A stretch of DNA of 64,000 nucleotides from an uncultured Muribaculaceae bacterium (GCA_944321725.1 CALUMI010000002.1:1-64000), one strand, 5' to 3'; positions 54,378-63,755 are shown, counted from the stretch's first letter. Numbers and translations: made by a program. The notes: generated from the sequence alone by a model not told the origin.

Positions 54378-55433
54378 ATGATTGATGTATTGACTTCTTT
54401 GAGAGCTGTTTTTGCTTTCTTGGTTTTTATGTCACATTGGGGCATGATAGATGACAATTTTGACAGTCATGTCTTTTTTGAGGGATATGTTGGTGTCAGT
54501 TTCTTTTTCGTTCTCAGTGGATTTATAATTGCTTATAATTATGAAGATAGATTTTTGCAAGGTTTAAAAAAAAAGAATTTTTATATTGCCCGTTTTGCAA
54601 GAATATATCCATTGCATATTCTGACAACTTTATTATCCGCAGTTCTGTTTGTATTTCCTGTTGTGATTGACAACCTTTCATTTTTTGGGATTGCAAACGC
54701 TATGGGTAAATTTGTCCTTAATTTATGCCTTTTGCAGGCTTATATTCCGGAATCTGTAGTCTATTTCTCTTATAATTCTCCATCTTGGAGCCTTTGTTGC
54801 GAACAGCTGTTCTATTTATTATGTCCTTTTGTCTTTGTAAAATTTAGGAATACTTTTAGCTTGGGCGTTATTATTCTTCTTGTCATAGTTTTGATGTCTT
54901 TTGGAATGTGGATAACACCTGAAAATCGTTATAATGATTTTTGGTATGTGAATCCGGTATTGCGATTTCCTGAATTTTTATTAGGTGTTTTGGTTTATCG
55001 TATTTATAAAATACGACGTCCAAATTGGCCAGTGGTAATTTACTCGTTGATTGAGATATTATGTATAGCATTGTTTATCGGTTTTTACATAATGGCGGAA
55101 TATGTGTCGTTGGTATATAGGTGTTCTGTTTATTATATGTTGCCCATTGCACTTTTAATATTGGTTTTTTCTTGGTCGGGCGGTGTTGTTTCCAAAATGT
55201 TTTCAAATAAAATCTTTATTTGGCTTGGAGAAACAAGCTATGGATTTTATTTATATCATTTTATTTTGGTTAGTTTAGTCATAAGAATATTTAATATGTT
55301 TGAGTTGGATTGCGAACCGTGGCTTGAAGTATTGATTATTTTTGTTTTGACTTTGTTTGTGAGTGGTATTTCGTATAGCCGGTTTGAAAAGCCGATGAAT
55401 AAATGGATAAAAAACAAATTGCTTAAAGCATGA
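54378..55433 (+). CDS. Acyltransferase-3 family membrane O-acyltransferase
   Basis: Membrane acyltransferase of 351 residues with about ten hydrophobic helices. The N-terminus has LTSLRAVFAFLVFMSHWGM, the Arg/His core of the family, then GYVGVSFFFVLSGFIIAY; an active-site-region RFARIYPLHIL follows. Such enzymes add acetyl or other acyl groups to surface polysaccharides, LPS or peptidoglycan. It is 6 bases after ispF, so probably in the same unit. Its codons are noticeably more AT-rich than the neighbours, hinting at a later arrival. The acceptor is unknown; A-LPS is possible by context. Confidence 0.87.
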   Translation: MIDVLTSLRAVFAFLVFMSHWGMIDDNFDSHVFFEGYVGVSFFFVLSGFIIAYNYEDRFLQGLKKKNFYIARFARIYPLHILTTLLSAVLFVFPVVIDNLSFFGIANAMGKFVLNLCLLQAYIPESVVYFSYNSPSWSLCCEQLFYLLCPFVFVKFRNTFSLGVIILLVIVLMSFGMWITPENRYNDFWYVNPVLRFPEFLLGVLVYRIYKIRRPNWPVVIYSLIEILCIALFIGFYIMAEYVSLVYRCSVYYMLPIALLILVFSWSGGVVSKMFSNKIFIWLGETSYGFYLYHFILVSLVIRIFNMFELDCEPWLEVLIIFVLTLFVSGISYSRFEKPMNKWIKNKLLKA

Positions 55434-55452
55434 TTTCGCTGAAAAAATAAGA

Positions 55453-55479
55453 GAGGCTGTATCAAAAAAACACAGCCTC
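55453..55479. terminator. Terminator between the acyltransferase and DUF805 genes
   Basis: 8-bp stem GAGGCTGT (55453-55460) with ACAGCCTC (55472-55479). An A-rich 5' flank gives TTATTTTTTC on the minus strand, so it mainly serves the minus-strand gene, while the loop A run helps little on plus. Confidence 0.75.
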
Positions 55480-55505
55480 CCGTGATATTTGGTTAGTGAC
55501 GTAAT

Positions 55506-56087
55506 TTATAAGTATTTCGGGTCTTCACCATATTCGTTTCTGCCAATGTTGCCTTCCTGACAGAACCATATTATAAGTACTACAAATCCTACAATAGGAA
55601 TCAGGCAGAGCAGATAGTACCATCCGCTTTTTCCTATGTCGTGCAGACGGCGGACACTGACGGCAATCATCGGTATTACACATGCTAATGGAGCGATGAC
55701 AGTCCAGCTAAAAAGCAGACTTATGACAAATACCATGAGATACGACCACCAATATTCGGCGCGTCGTGAGCGTCCTTCAAATTGGGCATACTTTGTCCAA
55801 AACATTTTGCAGGCCTCCATCATGTCTATGTTTCGCATTCTCATCCCATTTGGAGCAGTGCTGTAAAATTGTTGTTGCCCGTAATTGGGTGACTGTTGGT
55901 ATGGTGGCACTTGCTGTCCGTAATTCTGTGCTTGTTGGTAATGTGGAGGTATTTGCTGATTGGCTGTTTGTTGCTCAAGAGCCGGTGGAGTCTGTTGATT
56001 GTTTAATTTCTCTATCGGATGTCCGCATTTGGGACAGAATAATGCGCTGTCGTCAACCAACTGTCCGCATTGTTTGCATTTAATCAT
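55506..56087 (-). CDS. Zinc-ribbon DUF805 membrane protein
   Basis: Protein of 193 residues with an N-terminal zinc ribbon (CKQCGQLVDDSALFCPKCG, four cysteines in two CxxC pairs at residues 4-22), a Gln/Pro/Tyr-rich linker (about 28-78) and a C-terminal DUF805 domain (about 82-190) with four membrane helices and the RRLHDIGKSGWYYL motif. Function unknown; the ribbon may bind a partner on the cytoplasmic face. It is monocistronic, with a -7 element at 56123-56130. Confidence 0.85.
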   Translation of the reverse strand: MIKCKQCGQLVDDSALFCPKCGHPIEKLNNQQTPPALEQQTANQQIPPHYQQAQNYGQQVPPYQQSPNYGQQQFYSTAPNGMRMRNIDMMEACKMFWTKYAQFEGRSRRAEYWWSYLMVFVISLLFSWTVIAPLACVIPMIAVSVRRLHDIGKSGWYYLLCLIPIVGFVVLIIWFCQEGNIGRNEYGEDPKYL

Positions 56088-56122
56088 AATTATAACGGTT
56101 TTAAGTTTATTCTATTATTTTT

Positions 56123-56130
56123 CAAATTTA
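56123..56130 (-). promoter_or_regulatory. Promoter -7 element for the DUF805 gene
   Basis: TAAATTTG on the minus strand matches TAnnTTTG and sits about 36 bases before the start codon. No good -33 was found. Confidence 0.55.
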
Positions 56131-56170
56131 AGTAATATAATTCGTATTTAAATAAAATTCTTATGATTTT

Positions 56171-57289
56171 TCAATCTGTGGCATTATTTTTTCTTTTGAG
56201 AGCATATTTGTTGTCAATATTATGCAGTACATAACGATTGTAATACGATAAGCACAACGTAGTTAATGGTAAGGCTATAATTAAGCCCAAAAATCCTAAT
56301 AATGTACCCCAAATAGACAGCGAGAGCAATATTATAGCCGGATTCAGTCCCATTGTCTTTCCCATGATTTTAGGTGTAAGATAAAGGTCCTGTATACATT
56401 GTACCACACAATATACAATTATTGCGAGTATGAACATCTGCCAAAAACTTGAGCCGGTTTCCACAGAATATATCAAGCATAGCAATGTGGTGGGGATGAA
56501 TGAGATTAATTGCAGATAAGGCACCATGTTGAGCAGTCCTATAAACAGCCCCAATATGATGGCCATTGGCATATCGATTATCAAAAATCCGATGCAGAAT
56601 AATATCCCGACAATAAAAGCGATTAGAGCCTGTCCCCTGAAATATCTGTTCATGCTGTATTTTATATCATCGATTATATGGAATACCGGTTTTTTGTATT
56701 TATTGGGTACGAGATTACGTATGCCTTTCATGAATGCCTCATAATCGAGAAGTATGAATATGAAATATAATAAAACGATAAACCAGCTGCAGATAGTGAT
56801 GATTATGGAGATACTCCCGCTGACAACTGTCCACGTTCCAGACAGGGTGTTTTTAATCAATTCAATCCATTGCTCTTTGGTCAATAATGACGCAATATGG
56901 TTAAGGTCGATGTATTTGCGTATAAAAGCATGTACTTCCGCAGGAACATACGGGCTCTCTGATGAGTTGGCATACTCTTTAATCAAGTTGGTCACCGTAA
57001 CCAACTCTTCAATGATTATTGGCGCAAGCAGATATACAAACAGAGTGATGAAGCCTGTAAACTCTATCAGAAAAAGAATTATTGGGATAATATTGTTTTT
57101 CAAATGCAAAATACGTTTGTTAAACGCCACAAACGGCTCAAAGATATACGCGAGCAGACATGCGACAAAAAATGGAAGCAGGGCATTGCTCAATTTGTTA
57201 AGCAGCCAAAACGCCGCGATTATGATTGCCAATGTGAAAAGTATTCTTATCACACGGTCGAATGTGTAGGGATGTTGTGAGATTGTCAT
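56171..57289 (-). CDS. AI-2E family transporter (PerM/UPF0118 type)
   Basis: Inner-membrane protein of 372 residues with about eight hydrophobic helices and a soluble helical stretch between helices three and four (about 105-150). The pattern PFFVACLLAYIFEPFV near the N-terminus and the C-terminal MGLNPAIILLSLSIWGTLLGFLG segment are family hallmarks. Members include autoinducer-2 exporters and sodium/lithium-proton antiporters, so the substrate is undecided. It has its own promoter at 57324-57354. Confidence 0.9.
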   Translation of the reverse strand: MTISQHPYTFDRVIRILFTLAIIIAAFWLLNKLSNALLPFFVACLLAYIFEPFVAFNKRILHLKNNIIPIILFLIEFTGFITLFVYLLAPIIIEELVTVTNLIKEYANSSESPYVPAEVHAFIRKYIDLNHIASLLTKEQWIELIKNTLSGTWTVVSGSISIIITICSWFIVLLYFIFILLDYEAFMKGIRNLVPNKYKKPVFHIIDDIKYSMNRYFRGQALIAFIVGILFCIGFLIIDMPMAIILGLFIGLLNMVPYLQLISFIPTTLLCLIYSVETGSSFWQMFILAIIVYCVVQCIQDLYLTPKIMGKTMGLNPAIILLSLSIWGTLLGFLGLIIALPLTTLCLSYYNRYVLHNIDNKYALKRKNNATD

Positions 57290-57323
57290 AAATCAAAACT
57301 GTTTGATTTTAATCATTCAATGG

Positions 57324-57354
57324 CAAACATACACAATTTTTGCTATAAATGAAA
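57324..57354 (-). promoter_or_regulatory. Promoter for the AI-2E transporter gene
   Basis: The minus strand reads TTTC (57351-57354), 19 bases, TATGTTTG (57324-57331), 35 bases before the start codon. Confidence 0.65.
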
Positions 57355-57403
57355 CTTATTGCAAGTTGAAATAATAATATTCGGTTATCTATTGTTTATT
57401 TCG

Positions 57404-57411
57404 TATCTTTG
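57404..57411 (+). promoter_or_regulatory. Promoter -7 element for the YkvA-like gene
   Basis: TATCTTTG matches TAnnTTTG and lies 94 bases upstream of the ATG at 57506. The -33 position reads TCGG, a poor match. Confidence 0.5.
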
Positions 57412-57505
57412 GGTGATGATTATATAGGGCGCGTTTTGCTGCAATCTTTTTACGGGTTTGCCGGATGCCCGAATTTTAGTTGTTTTTTATAAAAAGATTT
57501 GATGT

Positions 57506-57814
57506 ATGGAAACCGACATAAAGAGATATACGAAGAAAAAGACTGTATGGTCATGGATTATTCTTATATTGGCATTGATATATGGTGTCAGTCCTGTAGA
57601 CATAGTTCCTGATTTTCCTTTTGTAGGGTGGATGGATGACTGTTTTATAATTTTGTTTGCTGTTTTTAATTTGATACAATTTCTATCGGAGAATAAAAAC
57701 GCCGGATTGTCGAAATTCGCAAAATTATTGAAATGGGTTATAGCAATATTAGGCTGTGTGGCAATATTGTTGCTGTTGCTTGTTGGTACAACTATTGTTA
57801 AACTTCTTGGCTAA
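57506..57814 (+). CDS. YkvA/DUF1232 small membrane protein
   Basis: Protein of 102 residues with a DUF1232 core: ALIYGVSPVDIVPDFPFVGWMDD (about 23-46), typical of the YkvA group, with membrane helices at about 14-30 and 74-98. Function unknown. It is followed 57 bases later by the putative porin gene, which has its own promoter. Confidence 0.85.
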   Translation: METDIKRYTKKKTVWSWIILILALIYGVSPVDIVPDFPFVGWMDDCFIILFAVFNLIQFLSENKNAGLSKFAKLLKWVIAILGCVAILLLLLVGTTIVKLLG

Positions 57815-57857
57815 ATCCAATTTTTATAATTCATTTTTCTATTCTGTGTAAACATGT

Positions 57858-57865
57858 TAACTTTG
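57858..57865 (+). promoter_or_regulatory. Promoter -7 element immediately ahead of the porin start
   Basis: TAACTTTG matches the -7 consensus and ends only 6 bases before the ATG at 57872, so transcription would begin at or very near the start codon. The -33 position is T-rich (TTTT) without a clean TTTG. Confidence 0.55.
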
Positions 57866-57871
57866 CAGCCG

Positions 57872-59833
57872 ATGAAAAGATGTATTTTCTATATACTTTT
57901 TACGGCGGTATGTTTTATCGCTTTCCCGGCAAAAAAGCAGAGTCTTGAGCCGTCGTATGCGTGGACAGCTCTTCCGCCGTTAGGCTTGCATAGTCCGGCC
58001 ACTATCGACACATTGCTTTATAATTATTATAAATTGTCAATACCCTCGCTTGTTAGCGACGCATACGCCACTACAGGCAATCTTGGAGCTGCCGGTATCA
58101 ATTCAATATATTTCGACAGAAAAGAGCGGTCTGAGTTTTTCTTTACTGACGTTTTGCAGCCGTGGCTATATAATGCGGAAGATCAGGTATACTACAATAC
58201 ACGTATTCCGATGACGCTATTGTCTTATAATTGGGGTGGCGGCAGAGATTCGAATCAGGACCGTTTGAAAGGTATTTTCTCGGGCAATGCCGGTAAGCGT
58301 ATTCAAGTAGGCGCGTTACTGGATTATTTGTATTCAAAGGGAGGGTATGATCGTCAGGCTGTTAATAATTTTACATGGGGACTCTCCGGCTCATATATGG
58401 GTGACCGTTATGAGGCGCAGGCTTCGTTTAATAGCTTCAATTCTGTCAATATGGAGAGCGGTGGCATTACCGATGATTTGTATATTACGGATCCTGCCGT
58501 ATTGCAAGGAGGAGTTTCTTCAATTAACGCAAAAGCAATCCCTGTAAATCTTACAGACGCTTTTTCTCGGGTGAAAGGGGCGCACTTTTTAATGAATCAC
58601 CGCTACAAAGTAGGATATTACCATGAGGAGGAAATAAATGATACAACAATAAAACGCACTTATATACCTGTTTCAAGTTTTATATGGACATTTGACTATA
58701 AAAAAAACAGCCATAAGTTTATCAATCGTTCGGCGGCAGAGGATGCCGAATTTTTTGACAATTCATATTTGTCTTTGACCGGCACGGAAGATGAAACTAA
58801 ATATTGGCGTATCAGGAATACTCTTGGAATATCCTTGTTGGAAGGTTTTCATAAATATGCAAAATTCGGACTTGCTGGATTTGCTACGCATGAGGTGCGG
58901 CGTTATACGCAGACAACAGATACAATGTTGACCTCGGCATACAAACCGGAAGGCCTTACTCCTTTTCCAAACGTGGCGGTGGAGCCTGTCACAACGGAAA
59001 ATCTTTTATGGGTTGGCGGACAACTGACAAAACAGCGAGGCTCAATCCTGACTTATTCGGCTACAGCTAAATTCGGATTGATTGGGCCGGTGGCCGGTGA
59101 TATAGATGTGTCGGGGAAAATATCCACTAAGTTCAAACTGTTTGGCGACTCTGTCACAATCACAGGCGAAGGTTTTTTTAAAAACACAGAAACACCGTTT
59201 CTTTTAAAGAACTATATTTCAAATCATTTTGTTTGGCAAAATAATTTCGGAAAGGAAAGGCGTTTCAGGGTTGGAGGCAGCATCGATATTCCGCACACAG
59301 GCACAAATTTGTCGGCCGGAATGGAGAATGTGCAGAATTTGGTGTATTTCGACACAAATGCATTGCCTGCCCAATATGGCGGAAGTGTACAGATTGTAAG
59401 CGCACGTTTACAGCAGAATCTACGATTTGGCATATTTAATTGGAATAACACCTTGACATATCAGACATCGACAAATGAGTCTGTACTGTCGTTGCCTAAA
59501 TTTGCTGTATATTCGAATATGTTCATCTTGTTTAAGATAGCAAAAGTGCTTCAGGTTCAACTTGGTGTAGATTGCAATTATTATACGAAATATTATGCTC
59601 CGGCATATCAGCCGGCAACGATGGCTTTTTATAATCAGCGTGAAACCAAGTTGGGCAACTATCCGTTTATGGACGCATATATCAATATGAAATTGTATAA
59701 GACTCGTTTCTATGTGCTCTATTCTCATGCCAACCGCGGGCTGTTTGGCGGAAGCTCTTATTTTGGGGCACTGCATTATCCAATTAATCCGAGCCGCTTA
59801 CAATTCGGTATTTCTGTTGATTTTGCAAATTGA
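57872..59833 (+). CDS. Putative outer-membrane porin (Porin_10 type)
   Basis: Outer-membrane beta-barrel of 653 residues with a signal peptide (about 1-20, ending IAFPA). It has the features of the Bacteroidota 'putative porin' family: an N-terminal YAWTALPPLGL region and DTLLYNYYKLSIPSLVSDAYATTGNLG, then alternating aromatic strands and a C-terminal barrel end (LQFGISVDFAN). The start at 57872 (MKRCIFYILF) places a normal signal peptide at the N-terminus; an in-frame ATG at 57854 overlaps the promoter -7 element. The conducted solute is unknown. Confidence 0.82.
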   Translation: MKRCIFYILFTAVCFIAFPAKKQSLEPSYAWTALPPLGLHSPATIDTLLYNYYKLSIPSLVSDAYATTGNLGAAGINSIYFDRKERSEFFFTDVLQPWLYNAEDQVYYNTRIPMTLLSYNWGGGRDSNQDRLKGIFSGNAGKRIQVGALLDYLYSKGGYDRQAVNNFTWGLSGSYMGDRYEAQASFNSFNSVNMESGGITDDLYITDPAVLQGGVSSINAKAIPVNLTDAFSRVKGAHFLMNHRYKVGYYHEEEINDTTIKRTYIPVSSFIWTFDYKKNSHKFINRSAAEDAEFFDNSYLSLTGTEDETKYWRIRNTLGISLLEGFHKYAKFGLAGFATHEVRRYTQTTDTMLTSAYKPEGLTPFPNVAVEPVTTENLLWVGGQLTKQRGSILTYSATAKFGLIGPVAGDIDVSGKISTKFKLFGDSVTITGEGFFKNTETPFLLKNYISNHFVWQNNFGKERRFRVGGSIDIPHTGTNLSAGMENVQNLVYFDTNALPAQYGGSVQIVSARLQQNLRFGIFNWNNTLTYQTSTNESVLSLPKFAVYSNMFILFKIAKVLQVQLGVDCNYYTKYYAPAYQPATMAFYNQRETKLGNYPFMDAYINMKLYKTRFYVLYSHANRGLFGGSSYFGALHYPINPSRLQFGISVDFAN

Positions 59834-59840
59834 TAATTTT

Positions 59841-60665
59841 ATGTCGGTAAAAAACATTTTTTTATTTAAACCTAATTTAAAGGTCTACATAGCATTGCTG
59901 ATTGTCGCCATTGCCGCTATGGTAGCACTTTACAGATGCTCAAGTCATGGGATGAAACAGAATTTGTTTGCCGGCAGTAAAGGTGATACAATAGATGTGG
60001 CGATAGAATATTCTCCTATGTCATTATATATGTATGACGACACTTTAGGCGGTTTTAATTATGATTTGCTTAATCTGATGGCGAAAGAAGAAAACATAGA
60101 CATAAAAATGCATCCTATTGTTAATCTGAAAAAGACTCTTGAGGATTTGGACAAAGGGCTTTATGATATTGTTGCCGCGCAAATACCGGCTACTGTGGAA
60201 TTCAAACGGCGTTATCTCTTTTCGGATTCTATATATCTTGACCGGCAGGTTTTAGTGCAGTTGAAGGACTCTTTGGGAAATTGCAAGGTGAAATCACAGC
60301 TTGACTTAACAGGAAAAACTCTTCATGTTGCCGACGGGTCACCGGCCATCTCTCGTATAAATAATTTATCAAGAGAGTTAGGCGATACTATAAGTATTGT
60401 GAGAGAAAAACGTTATGGTCAGGAGCAGCTATTTTTAATGGTAGCGTCGGGAGAAATAGATTATGCAGTCATAAATTATAAGGTGGCTCATTCTTTGTCA
60501 AATAAATATCCGGCTGTCGACATATCTACGGCTGTCAGCTTCAACCAGTTGCAATCGTGGGCACTTCGTAAAGATGCCGTAAAATTGAAAGATAGTCTTG
60601 ATGTATGGTTAAAAAAGGTGAGAGTAACTGACGCTTATAAAAATATTTATTCTCGATATTTCTGA
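59841..60665 (+). CDS. Membrane-anchored solute-binding-type (SBP_bac_3) protein
   Basis: Protein of 274 residues with one N-terminal membrane segment (about 12-32) and a periplasmic amino-acid-type binding fold: DVAIEYSPMSLYMYDDTLGGFNYDLL opens the domain, with DIVAAQIPATVEFKRRYLFSDSIY and AVINYKVAHSL later. No permease or ATPase gene adjoins, so it may be a sensor or a lytic-transglycosylase-like MltF-type regulator without catalytic domain rather than a transporter part. The start at 59841 lies 7 bases after the porin stop; longer in-frame starts run inside the porin gene. Probably co-transcribed with the porin. Confidence 0.8.
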   Translation: MSVKNIFLFKPNLKVYIALLIVAIAAMVALYRCSSHGMKQNLFAGSKGDTIDVAIEYSPMSLYMYDDTLGGFNYDLLNLMAKEENIDIKMHPIVNLKKTLEDLDKGLYDIVAAQIPATVEFKRRYLFSDSIYLDRQVLVQLKDSLGNCKVKSQLDLTGKTLHVADGSPAISRINNLSRELGDTISIVREKRYGQEQLFLMVASGEIDYAVINYKVAHSLSNKYPAVDISTAVSFNQLQSWALRKDAVKLKDSLDVWLKKVRVTDAYKNIYSRYF

Positions 60666-61160
60666 TTATAAAATCTCTAAGGCTATTTTGGCGCATGCAA
60701 TAGCGTCGGCAAGCGCATGGTGATGCCTTTGCAAGTCATACCCACATTTTAATGCTACTGTCTGTAGCTGATGATTCGGTAGTTGCTTGCCGAATATTCT
60801 TCGCGAGGCACGGCATGTGCAATAAAATTTATAGTCAGGATATTCCATTTCATATTTTTGAAATACAGCTTTAAGGCAACTTTCGTCGAAAGTGCTGTTA
60901 TGGGCAACCAATGGCAGATTCTCTATTAATGGGGATATCTCATTCCATATTTCCGGAAATTTTGGGGCTTGCAAAGTGTCGTTTCTTGTAATTCCGTGGA
61001 TTTGGGTATTGAAATAATTGTAAAAATCAGGCTCCGGATGTATAAGACGGTATATTTTATTGCAAACAACTCTGTTGCGTACGATGACCACACCCACGCT
61101 GCACACGCTTGATCGGAAACTGTTGGCTGTCTCGAAATCTATTGCTGCAAAATTGTCCAT
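60666..61160 (-). CDS. DnaQ-like 3'-5' exonuclease
   Basis: DEDDh-family exonuclease of 164 residues. Motif I has D8 and E10 (AAIDFETANS), motif II lies in HNSTFDESCL, and motif III in HHHALADAIA. It resembles the stand-alone exonuclease domain found in many Bacteroidota (DNA polymerase III epsilon-like), acting in repair or RNA turnover. It converges end to end with the solute-binding gene (adjacent stops, no gap). Strong promoter at 61180-61211. Confidence 0.9.
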   Translation of the reverse strand: MDNFAAIDFETANSFRSSVCSVGVVIVRNRVVCNKIYRLIHPEPDFYNYFNTQIHGITRNDTLQAPKFPEIWNEISPLIENLPLVAHNSTFDESCLKAVFQKYEMEYPDYKFYCTCRASRRIFGKQLPNHQLQTVALKCGYDLQRHHHALADAIACAKIALEIL

Positions 61161-61179
61161 ATATTTTTATAAAATTGTT

Positions 61180-61211
61180 CAAAGATAGCTATGAAACAAT
61201 ATTTATGCAAT
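61180..61211 (-). promoter_or_regulatory. Promoter for the exonuclease gene
   Basis: The minus strand reads ATTG (61208-61211), 20 bases, TATCTTTG (61180-61187), 19 bases before the start codon. Confidence 0.75.
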
Positions 61212-61301
61212 GCCGGGTTGTGATGAATTTATTTGTGGTGACGGATTTTCTGCGAAAATAAGATAATGCAGTGAAACTATAGTTAATGATATGCCGTGTT
61301 G

Positions 61302-61333
61302 ATTGTATTTTTTCATTTCAGGTTTTAATTTTG
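61302..61333 (+). promoter_or_regulatory. Promoter for malic enzyme
   Basis: ATTG (61302-61305), 20 bases, TAATTTTG (61326-61333), 58 bases ahead of the ATG at 61392. Confidence 0.75.
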
Positions 61334-61391
61334 CATTAAATAATGAATGAAAAAAGCGAATCATTGTTGTTGTAAATAAAATAGTATAAAT

Positions 61392-63683
61392 ATGTCTGGA
61401 GTAACTAAGGAAATGGCTTTGGAATACCACAAAGGTAACAGGCCGGGTAAAATTGAGACTGTCCCAACAAAACCTTATTCATCGCAAAACGATTTGTCGC
61501 TTGCATATTCGCCGGGTGTGGCATATCCGTGTTTGGAAATAGAGCAGAATTTGCAGGACGCTTATGAATACACAAACAAAGGAAATCTTGTGGCGGTGAT
61601 ATCAAATGGCACCGCTGTGCTTGGACTTGGCGACATAGGCGCTCAGGCAGGCAAACCCGTAATGGAGGGCAAGGCTTTATTGTTTAAGATATTTGCGGGA
61701 TTGGATTGTTTCGACATAGAGGTTAATGAGAAAGACCCTGTTAAGTTCGTTGAAATTGTAAAAGCTATTTCTCCCACGTTTGGAGGCATAAATCTTGAGG
61801 ATATAAAAGCTCCCGAATGTTTTGAGATAGAAAAACGGCTTAAAGAGGAATGCGACATACCGGTAATGCACGATGACCAGCATGGTACGGCTATTATCTC
61901 TGCCGCAGGGTTGCTTAACGCGTTGGAGATACAGGGCAAACGTATAGAAGATATTAAATTGGTGGTAAATGGAGCCGGAGCCGCGGCTATCTCTTGTACT
62001 AAGCTGTATATCAGTTTGGGTGTAAAAAAAGAGAATATAGTCATGTGCGACAGCCATGGCGTGATTAATCGCAAGCGCACGAATCTTAATGCGCAGAAGC
62101 AGGAGTTTGTCACAGACCGTGATATTTCCACTCTTGAGGAGGCAATGGTTGGAGCTGACGTATTTCTCGGGTTGTCGGTAAAGGATGTTGTTACGCCTGA
62201 AATGATACAATCGATGGCAGAGAAACCTATTGTCTTTGCTCTCGCCAATCCTGACCCGGAAATAGAATACCATAAGGCAGTCAAATCTGTACCGGATATA
62301 ATTTTTGCAACCGGTCGTTCTGACTATCCTAATCAGATTAATAATGTGTTGGGATTTCCTTATATATTCCGTGGTGCGCTTGATTGCAGTGCGACGGCTA
62401 TCAACGAGGAAATGAAATTGGCGGCGGTGCGTGCTATCGCCAATCTCGCAAAACAGCCTGTGCCGTTGGTTGTCAATGCCGCATATAATATGAGCGGAAT
62501 ATCGTTTGGCAGGGAATATATTTTGCCAAAACCGCTTGATCCTCGTTTGCTTACGACGGTTGCTCCGGCTGTTGCAAAAGCCGCAATAGAGTCTGGTGTG
62601 GCTCGCAAGCAAATTACCGATTGGGAGCAATATAATGAAAAATTAAATGGACTGATGGGATATGACAGCAAGTTGATGCGCCGTTTGACAGAACTTGCCA
62701 AAAATAATCCCCGTCGTGTGGTATTCGGAGAGGGCAATACTGACAATATGCTGCTTGCCGCAGTCGACGCTTTGCGTGAAGGTGTCTGCAAACCGGTGTT
62801 GCTTGGCAATGAGGAAATGATTGAAAAGCGTGCCGGCAGATTGGGAGTGAGCCTTGACGGTATAGAAATCGTCAATTTGCGTCATGACCGCGAAGCCGAA
62901 CGTCGAGAACGATATGCCGTAATGCTTTCCGATAAGCGCGGTCGCGAAGGCTTTACCCGCCGGGAAGCGTTGGAAAAAATGTTTGATAGGAATTATTTCG
63001 GCATGATGATGGTTGAGGCCGGAGATGCTGACGCGTTTATCGCCGGAACATATTCAAATAGCAGCGATGTAGCCTCGATTGCCAAAAATGTGATAGGTGT
63101 GCGTCCGAGTTTCGACCATTTTGCCACAATGCACATAATGAATACCAAAAAAGGTGTTTATTTTCTTGCGGATACTATGATTAACAAGAATATGAACACA
63201 GAAACTCTTGTTGATATTGCGCGCTTGGCTCGTACAGCTGTTGAGTATTTCGCCAAAGAGCCTGTTATGGCAATGGTGTCATATAGCAATTTTGGAGCTG
63301 ATAAGGCAAAATCTCCGCGCATGGTGCATGATGCTGTTGCTATTCTTCATGAGCGTTATCCGGATTTGTTGGTGGATGGCGAAATGCAGATAAATTATGC
63401 GCTTAATAAGGCAATCCGGGATAAAAACTATCCGTTCAACAAGCTGAACGGCAAAGATGTGAACACACTGATATTTCCTAACCTCAGTGCGGCGTCGTCA
63501 GCGTATCGCATAATGCTTGAAATGGGTCTTGCCGAATTTATCGGTCCGATTCAAATCGGACTTAACAAACCTGTGCATTTTATATCTGTTGAGTCGTCAG
63601 TCCGTGATATTGTCAATCTTGCTACAATAGCCACAATAGATGCCACTGCATGTGAGAAAGGCAATGCTCTTCTCGACAAATGA
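61392..63683 (+). CDS. maeB: NADP-dependent malic enzyme with phosphotransacetylase-like domain
   Basis: Oxidatively decarboxylates malate to pyruvate with NADP. The 763-residue protein has the MaeB layout. The malic enzyme N-domain (about 15-155) has SLAYSPGVAYPCLEI, GDIGAQAGKPVMEGK and MHDDQHGTAI; the NAD(P)-binding domain (about 165-430) has VVNGAGAAAISC; and a C-terminal phosphotransacetylase-like domain (about 435-760), usually regulatory, follows. With mdh at 26524-27528 it connects C4 acids to pyruvate. A strong terminator follows. Confidence 0.93.
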   Translation: MSGVTKEMALEYHKGNRPGKIETVPTKPYSSQNDLSLAYSPGVAYPCLEIEQNLQDAYEYTNKGNLVAVISNGTAVLGLGDIGAQAGKPVMEGKALLFKIFAGLDCFDIEVNEKDPVKFVEIVKAISPTFGGINLEDIKAPECFEIEKRLKEECDIPVMHDDQHGTAIISAAGLLNALEIQGKRIEDIKLVVNGAGAAAISCTKLYISLGVKKENIVMCDSHGVINRKRTNLNAQKQEFVTDRDISTLEEAMVGADVFLGLSVKDVVTPEMIQSMAEKPIVFALANPDPEIEYHKAVKSVPDIIFATGRSDYPNQINNVLGFPYIFRGALDCSATAINEEMKLAAVRAIANLAKQPVPLVVNAAYNMSGISFGREYILPKPLDPRLLTTVAPAVAKAAIESGVARKQITDWEQYNEKLNGLMGYDSKLMRRLTELAKNNPRRVVFGEGNTDNMLLAAVDALREGVCKPVLLGNEEMIEKRAGRLGVSLDGIEIVNLRHDREAERRERYAVMLSDKRGREGFTRREALEKMFDRNYFGMMMVEAGDADAFIAGTYSNSSDVASIAKNVIGVRPSFDHFATMHIMNTKKGVYFLADTMINKNMNTETLVDIARLARTAVEYFAKEPVMAMVSYSNFGADKAKSPRMVHDAVAILHERYPDLLVDGEMQINYALNKAIRDKNYPFNKLNGKDVNTLIFPNLSAASSAYRIMLEMGLAEFIGPIQIGLNKPVHFISVESSVRDIVNLATIATIDATACEKGNALLDK

Positions 63684-63700
63684 TAAGCCGTTATAAATGA

Positions 63701-63741
63701 AATCCCCGCGACAATAACTTTTGTTGCGGGGATTTTTTTAT
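63701..63741 (+). terminator. Terminator of malic enzyme
   Basis: Stem AATCCCCGC (63701-63709) with GCGGGGATT (63726-63734), extended by GACAA/TTGTT pairs in the loop, then TTTTTTTATC. Confidence 0.93.
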
Positions 63742-63755
63742 CTCCAATTTGGCTC

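Noticed and set aside
61677..62630. Minus-strand open frame of 317 codons inside malic enzyme
   Set aside because: Antisense to a highly conserved enzyme; no recognisable protein features.
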